A DNA stretch of 64,000 nucleotides, from positions 19,530,001 through 19,594,000 of the forward strand of contig NC_016133.3 of NCBI RefSeq assembly GCF_000005505.3, read 5' to 3'. The notes under the pieces are model-generated. The model had not been told where the DNA came from. It saw only the letters and a program-made list of their open reading frames with translations, and did not search any database. The stretch comes from Brachypodium distachyon. Taxonomy: Eukaryota; Streptophyta; Magnoliopsida; Poales; Poaceae. Positions 24,473-35,411 of the stretch are shown piece after piece (within the stretch, counting starts at the first letter, position 1; every line of letters begins with the position of its first letter). The position numbers and the translations under genes were made by a program.

Positions 24473-25047
24473 ATGTCTTCTCCAGAATCATCAATTCTTA
24501 GTCGTGCTTCATCTTCTTTGGTGAACGGACGTATTCCTCATCATTCAGAGGTACATCCTTGCGTTCAAACAGTACATAAGTACATTTTTGAATTGGAGTT
24601 TAATGTCTCATTTTGTAGGTGATTTCTGGAGAAGTTTACTCAGAGGATGAAGCTGGATATGCTCCAGATTTGGAAGGACTGCACGACGTTGCAGATAACG
24701 AGACTGAATTTCAATCTGACCTTGAGGAGGAATCAGACTCTGTAAGCTTCCATACACATCATAGAGCTTACAAATTTATCTGTGCGCAATCATGATATTA
24801 TTTTCATCTGCAGGAGTACGAATTTGAGGCAGATGCTCCTCGTCGTATGGACGCACCGAATTTTGTGAACCTGCAGGAAGAAGTAGCAGATAATGGAATT
24901 AAGTTACCTAGTGGGAATGAGCCCCAAAGATGTACCGAAGGGAAGGATGAGGAGGGTACACAGCTCTCCGATGAAGGTTCAAGCACAGAGCGTTCAGCCA
25001 AAGTTGGAGCTGAAGGTCGACACGCCAAAAGGAGGAAGTTGGAATAA
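24473..25047 (+). CDS. Small acidic nuclear-type protein of unknown function
   Basis: Three phase-0 exons are proposed: 24473-24550, 24619-24741 and 24814-25047, giving 144 residues. It starts MSSPESSILSRASSS, contains an acidic middle (EVYSEDEAGYAPDLEGLH, then SDLEEESDSEYEFEADAP) and ends with a basic cluster AKRRKLE that could be a nuclear signal. I recognise no family. Splice sites are good (GAG|GTACAT, TGTAG|GTG, TCT|GTAAGC, CTGCAG|GAG) and the frame is open throughout, which supports a real gene. It lies 720 bp downstream of the transposase on the same strand, and may be an accessory gene of the same element. Confidence 0.55.
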
Positions 25048-25536
25048 CGTATTGTGTGGCGATGGTGTGTGGTTTGTTCTAGTGTTTTGTACATACTTGG
25101 AATTACTCTGTAGTACTTCCATGTATCTTGCTGTACAAATATGTACCCTCGTACCTCTTTCTGTTTGCTGTGTTATGAACTGCAATCTAAAGTACTTAGT
25201 AAACTGCTTTGAATTTTTAATAAATATGTACGTCCTACCTGGTTAGACTGATGGTAACATTGTATGCGGATTTCTTGTCAGCAATGTATGTACCTAGGAT
25301 TGAAACATATGTACTTGGTACAGCTTAGCACGTCATACTTGGGTAAATTGTTGCAAATATTCCATGGGTACTCCAGATTATGTGTACCACCGTTTATATG
25401 TGTTTTTTACAATGAATAATTAGTATGAATATGTGTGTTGAGCTCGGTGATGTGGTACGTTTGCTTATATTCAAAATGGTTTAGTTCAGGTTTGGTTCTT
25501 TATTTGTTATTTTTGAGTTAAGACAATCAATTAGGT

Positions 25537-25554
25537 GTGGGGACCACCAACCGG
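25537..25554 (+). promoter_or_regulatory. Promoter-proximal motif GTGGGGACCACCAACCGG upstream of gene A
   Basis: This motif lies about 780 bp before the gene A start codon and is followed by a GC-richer, leader-like stretch. An almost identical motif occurs upstream of paralogue B (30797-30813), so it probably belongs to a shared promoter or leader. It contains the palindrome GTGGGGACCAC-like arms. Confidence 0.5.
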
Positions 25555-26314
25555 AGCTTTATAATAACCAGACCCTCCATCTTAGAAGCAGGTTAGGTCG
25601 TTCTGCTTCCTATAGCTGGGGTTTGCGAACTTTGCGGCGAAGAAGCTTTTGGAAGAACACGGCTGGAGCTCCAGCCGTCGCAATACCAGGGATTGACGGC
25701 GTGCATGGTCAGATTGAGGAGGGAGGGCCGCAGGCAATAGGTACTGTACATCAATCCCCCATTCTGATTTAATCCGGTGCGGTTTCCATTTATCGTGATT
25801 TTTGATCGAATTGATTTCGGTGTTTCCATGGGTACGATATGTACTGAACACATACGTATAAACTAGCTTTGGATCTACCATTAACTTTCAGCGATTTCAT
25901 TTATTTCCGTCAAGCACCTCTATCTCTTTCCTCCATATGTGCAGTACATATGGGTTCATACTTTTAAACAACCTGGTTTAAATTTGATATGTCAAGTACA
26001 TATGTGCAGTCATATTTGCTGTCCTTCCATACAGAGGCACTGTACTGTCCTCGTATTTTATTTGCTTCCATACATACGCACTTGACTGGTTTAGTGTCAA
26101 AGTTGTCATAGCATTCTTTTGACAAGTACATTTTAGTTTAATGGTTATTAGGGTTACCTATAGCACAACTTAATATGGCAGTAGCACATTTTATGTATTA
26201 AAAATGTAGGTACTAGCTCGTGCGAAGGGACACGTGCTACGTGATGTACATTTCAATTTAGTTAGCTTATTGAACATAATGAATGTTTATAATTTCGTGT
26301 TAATTGGTTAGGAT

Positions 26315-29300
26315 ATGGTTACGTCGCTCTCGAGAGGAAGGCCCATGGGTAGAGGATTTGGTTTTGGGAGTGTGCATGAAGGTACAATTCAGATGCAATG
26401 TACCATACGTACTTATGTTTGTAGACAAGTACAGTAATGATCCGGTTAAATTAATCTGACTGTACTCATAGGTACTATATTGAAGTACGTTATTATTGTT
26501 CTACTAACTCAATTTCTCATTACAAGCATCTATTTTGAAACATTCGTTCTATCATGGAAAAGAAATATACAAATTTCATGTTCTAGTATGATGTGACTGG
26601 ATTCTAGTGTTGCTCACTTGCTCTTACAAATTTTGGTAGCAATGGCATCATCTTCAACGGTTCGACGTAGAAGAAGTGTGGGATCTGTGGCTCGAGGTCA
26701 CGGAGGTAGAGGACGTAGCATTCCGCTGCCTGCTGACAAGATTTGGATCCCTAAACTTTTTGGCTGTCAGGAGCCAATGATTCTTCATGAGATGCTCTCA
26801 AAATTTGATCCTTTGAAGCTATTGTTGATGAAAGATATTACATTCGATGGGTTAGCAGAAATGCAGAAAGTGCAATGGAACAGGCAATTTTCTCTTCTGC
26901 CTAAATCAGACCGATGCGGATGAGGATCCTATGGAGTTTGAGTACACTGATGGTACCAGAGCACCCATGTACCCATCACATGTGCATGATATAATCGGTC
27001 TGAAATCTGAAGGTGTACATATTTCTGTAGAAGACGAGGATGTGCCTGAAGAAGTCTGCATGGCTGTAGGAGTTAAGGAACTAACAATCTCGAGTGTTTG
27101 TGAAGTGGTCGAGAGGAGGATCGATGTACACAATAGGAAGCAGGAACAAGAAGCTTTCCAAATTGGAGTTGTCATTTTATCCTTCGCATTCATGCTAGAC
27201 TGCAGAGATCGTGATCCCAGAATACCGATATAACTACTTCTGTATGTCAGCAATGTGCAGAAGCTTAAAAAAGTGAACTATGCAAGGTGTGTACTCGACA
27301 TTCTTGGTATTGCTACAAGGAAGGTTCACAAAGCGAAGAGAGGTGGTTACTCAACATGCACAGTGGGAGGATGTTGCATTGTTCCTCAGGTATTATTTTA
27401 TAGTACATAGTTGTACGTACGTTTCGAAATATGTTTTTTGTGCAACACATAATGCAATGTTCTTGTGGTGCAGATATTTTATTTGGATAGCATCGATTTT
27501 GGTGCATACAAAGCAGCACAAAATGTATTCCCAAGAGTCAAGGCTTATGACAAATCAAAACTAGATATGCTTATCGGTATGGAGAGGAAATCTACAAGGT
27601 ACATGTGATGACATGTTTCCATTATTTGGCACGTGTAGTTTGTTAAACATTTTGAACTTGTTACAATATATGTTATATTTCTTGCAGAGGAATGATCAGG
27701 TCAAAATTGAAGACAAAGGGAAGGGCATAGCTACTGGTTCAAGAAGAGCTAAGAAGAAGAAGTATAGGAGTCGAAGGCAATTTAGGAGGCAGCAGCGTTT
27801 CAGTGCTTTGATGAAGGTTGTTGAGGAGCATCACACTACCGATGGATATCTTGTTGATGACCTGAAACGGAAGAACGTTCTTCTGTACCGAATAGCAACA
27901 CATATAGAGAATGAGAGTTCGTCCGATGAAGATACAACGTATGAAGCACATGGGATGGAAGGTACGTATCAAATTATTTGTTCTGATGGAGCGTTCTTGT
28001 ATTAATTTTGATATAAAACACAAGCGTTCCGATGGAAAAAATTTGCGTTGCTGCAGGAGTGACACATTCACTTCCTGATGATGTGACATCAGGTCTTCCA
28101 TTTCACTTATAAAGGAGCACACAATTTGTTTATTAATTTTTCGTGATTAACTAGTACTTTCATTTCATGTTTGCATTGGTGAACGTTTCTGCAAGAGGCC
28201 TAATCGACTACCGCTAACTGCTGGTGTTTGGCAACGGCCAAAAGAAATTAGAACAGAAGGATCGGAAGGCAATTCATTATTTTTTTTCCGCAACGGAGGC
28301 GGTAATATAGATAACGTACTTAAATGTAATAACACTCCTGTACCATGTACAGTATGTCTCTTCGGAAATGATGATTACATTGGACAGGGCAGCAACATGA
28401 GTCAAGTTGGAGATAAGAGTGTTGCAGAAGGTAAGGAGTTAAACATGTGTTGTCGTACACATATCACTATTCATGTAACGATCAATAATTCATGGCTTAT
28501 GTTAGTTCAAACGAACTCGGGAAGTGAATCTTCTAGAAGGTATGGCCCATACCTTGACATGGTTGTTGTTCATTGTGTTATGACACGTCTGTTGAGACAC
28601 AAAATCCTTTAATCTGTAGATGCAAGAGTACTAGAGTAGAAGAAAAAACACCGACACCTGTTGAAACAAATATTGTGGAAGGTCGGTTTCATTCGTTAAA
28701 TTAATATACATAACTGTAGCTTCAATTTACCAAGAGGTACGTAAATTTTCAGTACCAGCAGGTCCAGAACCTATTCAAGAGGCTGGAAATGATGACATGA
28801 CAAATATTGGAATGGATGGTACTTATTTCTTATTTGAATTTACTTTAGTGGTAAAAAAAGTTGTTGAGATACATCTGTAAAAAGATATAAAATGTCGGTA
28901 TTGTGTTGTTCACAGATGCAGGTACAGTTGGTGATGAAGGTAACAATTTAGATGTCCATTCGTCAATAACTATTATGATTGCGCAAGCACTAGGACTGTT
29001 GAAAGACTCATGTGCTCGACCTCCAGGAATTCCACGGGTTCCTGATACCATCAAGTTCAAAAAAAAACGTGAGGAGGTTAGTGCCATTTACATGTGTTTA
29101 ATGTAAGTTGTGTAGTTCTTGTAAGTGAAAACACAGTATCATGCAAGGCGGGACGTCCAGAGAAATTGAGGGAGCATAATGGCGAAGAACAACATGTTTC
29201 TCATCATGTTGTTGGGTCAATTTCTCACACTGTTGTTCAACCTGAATCAAGTGAGTACTTACAGCTGAGTACCGTACTATTATGTCCCTCAAACATAGTT

Positions 29301-30064
29301 CTGGAAGAACATACACTTCTGTATTTTCAGTACGAAACGTCGAGTGCAGCAACAACCAGATATGTGAGGCAGGTGTGTTTTTTGTGGAAGATTTCTGATT
29401 CATATGTTGTGGTACTTTCTATGTACTAGATATTTGCTCCGACCTTTTGGATGACAGGTACGCAATGGAATGAAGACGTCATAATTAAAGACATGCTGCA
29501 AGACATCCAAGCTGCTGCTGAAGTCAGCAGGCATGAAGGACCAGAACTAATCAAGAACATAGCAGGTGATGATATTTTGCTGATGAGTAAGGAAGGATGC
29601 ATATTTGATATCTGATATGTCTCCGTTTTCGCAGAACAATGTGAAGAACTGATGACTGTACGATGTGTCAATGTGGGTGGAGCAGACTCATCGCTTACTG
29701 GTAGTTGAAGTACGAAATAATTAGTTGAAAACTATATGAGCTCTCCTTTATTTAATGAGATAGCAGGATGTATGTTCTCGTACTTAATCTTGTTTTCAAT
29801 TGTTTAGCCCAAGAAAAGGATGGAGAGATGTCAACCATAGACGCAGTTCATGCTGACAGTCCGGTGGTCGGACCTGAAGGTTCAATGGTAGATAAAGATC
29901 ATCCAGGTTAGAATACAAATTTTGTGTAGCTAGAAATTATTTGTTCCAAACCATGCTAATTAGTTTGTTTGGCCATCACACGTGCAGTTGGTGTTATGAA
30001 GTCGGAAGATTTGAAAGTGTACCAAAGGCGCAACATAATGACTAAAGGCGCAAGCACTCATTAG
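26315..30064 (+). pseudogene. Gene A: decayed transposon-type gene with the N-terminal domain of Ulp1-associated grass proteins
   Basis: Exons that can be placed: 26315-26381 (MVTSLSRGRPMGRG), 26640-27389, 27474-27598, 27690-27961 and 28057-28112, then a series of short exon-like pieces to a final exon ending at the TAG 30062-30064 (tail LKVYQRRNIMTKGASTH). Exon 2 carries an Arg/Gly-rich start, then KIWIPKLFGCQ, DGTRAPMYPSHVHDIIGL, VVILSFAFMLDCRDRDPRIP and CVLDILGIATRKVH; exon 3 reads IFYLDSIDFGAYKA. In grass transposon-derived proteins this domain precedes an Ulp1-like protease, but none is found here. Compared with B, two bases are missing near 26900 and a TAA interrupts at 27231-27233 (Tyr codon in B). 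Exon 4 is very basic (SRRAKKKKYRSRRQFRRQQR). A stop in the fifth exon at 28110 may end a shorter form. Function unknown. Confidence 0.6.
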
Positions 30065-30796
30065 AAGCATGGTACTTGTTATGGTTGTATTAGTTTGAAC
30101 GTTGTTGTAAGATGTAAGTGATTGCGAGGTGATACTTTGTTTTTGTTAGTGCTAGATGGAACTAGTGGATTGTCATGTGAAGCTTCCAAATTTGTATGGT
30201 ACTGAAAGAGTACTCTATGCAGAAACTATAGTTTACATTGCAAAATTATGCTTGAACGAGGGTACTATACGTACGTATGCAAGTCGTAGACAATCGGAAG
30301 GATGCTCAATACAATGAAATATGGATCAGAGGTAGTATGGAACTGCATTGCAGACAACTTTGTTCATAGAAGTGAACTTATGTAACTGCGAATCCATATG
30401 TACCTAAATGTACATGGTTGTGGACACAGACAGCACAAGTGTACCTATTGTATAGTCTTTCCTCTTCTCCAGAGATAAAATGTATGTACATGCATTGTAC
30501 TAGTGGGTACGAGAAATGTACAGTTATGGTACGGAGGTAGTACATATTAGTACAATTAGGTTCTGGTACAATTATGTGGACATATTAATTTTACAGATTA
30601 ATTTTACAGATTTATGCATTTAGACAGTCGTGTCCAATGTGAAATGAACGAAACGTTCATGGTTATTTGAAGGTTGGTGTTAACTATCTTTTATTGCCAT
30701 CAAGTCATTTCTGAAAATCACGTAACTCTCTGACCCTTAATATCATCGGTAATAATTACATTACAGAATCTTTTGCACGAATGTATTATTATATTC

Positions 30797-30813
30797 GTGG
30801 GGACCACCACCGG
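30797..30813 (+). promoter_or_regulatory. Promoter-proximal motif GTGGGGACCACCACCGG upstream of gene B
   Basis: It lies about 640 bp before the gene B start and matches the motif at 25537-25554 upstream of gene A. It is followed by a GC-rich leader-like stretch (30840-31090). Conservation of this short motif while the surrounding DNA has diverged suggests a promoter or leader element. Confidence 0.5.
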
Positions 30814-31436
30814 TAGTAACATAATATCTACTTCCACAGACCTGTACTGCCGGCACATTGCCATCTTCCATCTTCCTCTCCTTTCTCGAGACCGGGGAAG
30901 AAAAATCGGCGGCCGTTAGCGACAAGAACCCTAATCCCTTCGTATTCAGCGGATCTGTCCATCTTATGCGTTGGACTGTACCTTCTCAACTAGTCGGGTA
31001 CTGTACCTCATCTTTCACTCTACTATTATGTTTTGTTTTGGACCTCACGGCCGGTCGCTTTCCCCTCGACCTTTGCTTCTGTTCTCAATTGTAACTCGCT
31101 TTCCCCTTCTGTTAGATGTTATTTTTTGTTGCAGTCGTAACTGATTTACAAGGTTTTGTTGTATTTTTAAACTGATGTATTACATTTAGTATCTAGCATT
31201 TTCGTATGGTCTATTACAGATCTGTATGCTTTTAGGAACTGAAGTGTAATGATGTACTTCTCATGTTAGTAGAAGTTTCGTTTTGTCGAATTAGTAATGC
31301 GGACTGTTATTTCGTAAGTACTTGTTAAGTTGTTCCCTTTTAACAGTACCTTGAAGTACCATTTTGGAAAAGTACTTTCCGTACCTTCATGTACATGCAT
31401 GTTCACACATGTTATTTTGCCTTCTGTTTCTTAGAG

Positions 31437-34400
31437 ATGGTTACGTCTGCTACCGGAAGGCTGTCGAGAACATCTGCTTTCAGGAATGCAGAAGCCGGTA
31501 AGTGTAAGAATTGTAGAACCATTTTGCGCAATTCATGTGTTTCATATTGTTTTCCTACCATCTCCTGGTGTACTAATTGTTTGATAGTACTTAATTTCGC
31601 GTAATAAAGCAATAGACATGTACCTGTCAAATAAATGCAAGGAATGGTTGCTTTAGTTGTTTGATATTGTTTTTTTCAAATCAAGAAATCGTTACTTAAT
31701 TGAGAACATTATCGTTGGTTTAGTTGTAATATTAATCTTTCGTTTCTGTTAAATAAATGCGCAGACATGGAATCATTTTCAAGTGTTAGAAGAGGCAGAG
31801 GCCGTGGGCACAGAGGACGTACCAATCACGTACGTGCGGAAGAAATATGGTCTCCCAAGCTTTTTGGGTGTCAGAAAATCAGTACCTTGTATGACATCTT
31901 CTCTAAATTCAACAACTTCAAGTTATAGTTGATGGCTGATATATCTTTTCATGGACTTTCTGAAATGCCGAAAATATTATTGAACCGGCAATTCTCTCTC
32001 TGGACTTTGATCCATACGAAGGCAGATGGTGAGCCAATTCAGTTTGAGTACTCAGATGGCACAAGGGTTCCAATGTACCCCGAGCACGTGAAAAACATTT
32101 TAGGTCTAAGAGCGGAGGGTACACATATATGTCTGACGGAAGATAGCATGACAGAAGGAACTGCTGATGAAGTGAGAGTGTTGCTGGGGTGTGGAAGATC
32201 TAACTCTTGCCAGTGGGCGTGGCATTGTTGAAAGAAGCATTGACGAAAATAGCCCGAAAGAGCAGCAGCATGCTTTCCAGATTTCAGTTATCATTCTGTC
32301 ATTTGCTCTTATGCTGGACTGCGGAGATCGTGATCCGAGGATGCCAAAATACTTATTTCCTTATGTTACAGACGTTTCAAAACTCTGTGAACTGAACTAT
32401 GCAAGGTGTGTACTTGACAGCCTTGGTGTAGCCGCGAGGAAGGTTCATGAGGTGAAGAACGAGGGGCATTCAACTTGCACTGTGGGAGGATGCTCCATTG
32501 TTTCGCAGGTCGATCTGATATATGTAACTTCTGGTATTAAGTATTTGCAATGAATTATGGTAGCTTACGGTGATTCCTGGATGCGTATTGCAGATCTTTT
32601 ACCTGGATACCATAGATTTTGGACAACACAAGGTGCAATCTTTGGCATTCCCAAGAGTGAAGTATTATACGAAGGCTAAACTCGGTTTTCTGATCAGCAT
32701 GGATAAGAACACACACAGTGTTGATGTTAGGAATCGGTATGGGTACTACAAGGTCAGTACGTGAACATAATTGCGTCCTTTAGCTACAGTCATAGATTAT
32801 GTTATTATGTCTTGATGTAACTGTAGTCTTGTATTTTTTGCAGCGAAATGATCAGACAGAGGTACAACATTCTGGTCTACCCGGACCAAGAAATGAGAGT
32901 ACCGATAAGAAAAAGAAGGAGAAGACTGGAAGGCAAGCAAAGAAGCTCCAGCATTATACTAAATTGATGAAGGTGATAAAATATCATCATGACGGAGATG
33001 TCTTTCTGATTGAAGATTTGAAAAAGAAGCTGGAGAGCAGGAAAAGTGCTCTGGTGCAAAGGGTAACTGATTTCCTGGAGAACGAGACTTCATCTGACGA
33101 ATCAGAAGAGCGCACAACCTCTAATGTGCATGGAATGGGAGGTACATGAAATTTATCTGCAAATCTAACATGGTATAATGGTATCATCTTTCAGTATAAT
33201 AAAGTTATCTGTTAGTAGATGTTCAAGAGCAGCACAAATTTTTATACATTGGATAAAAAGATATGTATGTAATGGAGGTAAAACTAATTCATACAGCTAA
33301 TCCATCGTTGAAGAGTGCGAATAGACAATGTACTGACGAAGAAACTGAAAGGCCGGCAGCAGTGGGCGGACAGACAGGTGAATGTACCATTTTAAGAAAT
33401 TATGCATTTGGGTTTTACATTGGATTTTTTGAGAAATATGACTAACATGAGTTCACAGTTGGACCAATGCACAAGAATGATAACATCCGAGAGAGCAGCA
33501 ACCTGAGTCAAGTGGGAGAGAAGCGAGCTAGAGAAGGTAAGATATGAATGAATTTGTTGCTATGGTTTTTGAATGTAACATATACATAAAACTCAGGTAG
33601 CATATACATTGGACCGGAAGGAAGCGAAACGTCTAAAAGGTAAAGTACATAGAAGGTGAATAAATTTTCCTGCTAATAAATATGGTTATGTGAACGTACC
33701 GTACAAATTATTCAAATATGTAGGGCACGGACGAGTAGGAATCAATCAGAAAATCCATCTGATGAAGTGGGGATTCATATTGAACGTAATATAGTAGAAC
33801 AGTCTTCTTAATCTTCCATACTTGTAGTTGAAACACATAATATGTATGTGATGTGTCAGGTGATGAAGGTAACCACCCAGTGGGAGATGCTGGAGAAGAT
33901 GTTATGCATGGCATCGCAACAGGCAGTACGTGATTGCGTTTGTTTACTACTTTCGTAGTTAGGATGAAACATTTTTACGTGAACCTAAAAGGTTGTTGCA
34001 CGCAGATGATGTACACACGGAATGTAACATGGAGGAAGCCAAGGAATAAGAGTGTCGGGCAGGTACGTTGTTTCGTACCTTCAAGTTGGGAAGCACATGA
34101 GACGTAACTTATAGGACAATACATTTATGGAGTATACCTTGGAGGATATTATATTTTTTGAGTATAATTTGGGAAGCACATGGCAGACATTGAAGCTGGT
34201 GTGCATGGTAAGTTCGGAGAAGAGGAAGAGGCGTTTGGAAATGCAGTTGCAACAGAAGATGATATTGATTTGACATAACTCAATTAACTTATGTAATTCA
34301 TGGCAGTTGCATGAAACACAATATGTAATCGGATTTTATGTTACTGTGAAGAAACAATTCGCCCGTGTCGTATGGAAGCCGTTAATGCTGGATCATCGAT

Positions 34401-35108
34401 TCCTGGGAACGAAGTACCAGAATTCAAAGGTATCTTATATTTTTTAGGACTTGATTATGGAAAAATTGTATTTCATGAGGCGTTGATGATTTGTGTGCAA
34501 ACAGAGGCTGCGAATGAGAGGAGATCATATGAGGCACCAAGTGGGAATGCAGGATCCGGAAGTAACAACTCTGATAATGTCAATGGTTTGATCAATAGCT
34601 TTTTCATGACACCTCCTGCGGATGAAACACTGCCAGGTGATTTAGATAGGAGAAACATTGGTGCTAATGATGTAGGTGGTAGAGAGAAGGAACTCGAAAG
34701 CGAAGCACCTATATTTGACAGGACACCACAATGTGAGTTGTTTCCATGTACTTGCATAGAAATTAGCAGCAATATTTCAGTACTCGTGTACATAAGTTTT
34801 GGAATGATGTAGGCCCACGTGAAGAAGGGAAGAATTTAGCTGAGAACAGCAGTGCGGATAAAAAAAACGAGGAGGCAGCAAACATAGGGTTATCAGGTTC
34901 TGATTTTGACATATTGTAATACGAGATTTATCGTTATATGTTGAGAACGCTTATTGTTATTGTACCTATAGATTCTTCAGTTAAAATTCTTGGTGTCAAG
35001 GTTTATCAAATGCGGAAGTTCTCGAAGAAGATGTACATGAGCAAGGCACTGAAGAAACAAGCAGAAATGGCAGCACCAGCGAAGAGTGAGGGAGCAAGTA
35101 CTTTGTGA
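31437..35108 (+). pseudogene. Gene B: tandem paralogue of gene A, decayed, many small exons
   Basis: Exons that can be placed: 31437-31497 (MVTSATGRLSRTSAFRN), 31765-32508, 32594-32752 and 32844-33141, then at least eight short exon-like pieces. These include ANPSLKSANRQCTDEETE, VGPMHKNDNIRESSNLSQVG, GDEGNHPVGDAGEDVMHG and EAANERRSYEAPSGNAGSGS. A final exon ends with ...SEGASTL and the TGA at 35106-35108. The order of parts is the same as in A: EEIWSPKLFGCQ, DGTRVPMYPEHVKNILGL, VIILSFALMLDCGDRDPRMP, IFYLDTIDFGQHKV, then a Lys-rich exon (DKKKKEKTGRQAKKLQ). Two lesions are clear relative to A: TAG at 31926-31928 where A has a Leu codon (KL*LMADIS against KLLLMKDIT), and one extra T near 32190. 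Several intermediate stops make the 3' exon set uncertain. No protease domain is seen. Confidence 0.6.
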
Positions 35109-35411
35109 TCTGTTGAAGTAACATAATATTTAGACTTTATTACCATTTGTGGGTGTTTGGAAGAACTGTATGAATGATGGTAGTATGCACGTTATTGTGG
35201 CTATGCACTATATTTTGTCTTCGTTCACATTGTATGGAGGAGAAGAATTTTATTAGTCATTATGTTGTGGGTATGCACTATATGAGATGTCAATGTACCG
35301 CACGTAGTCATGATTATGAGAGACTGCGACGAGTAGTCTTTTTTACCATCACACGTACTGGAGGTACATTAGGCGGGGGATTTGTATAACTGACTATTCG
35401 ATCAGTTAGAT

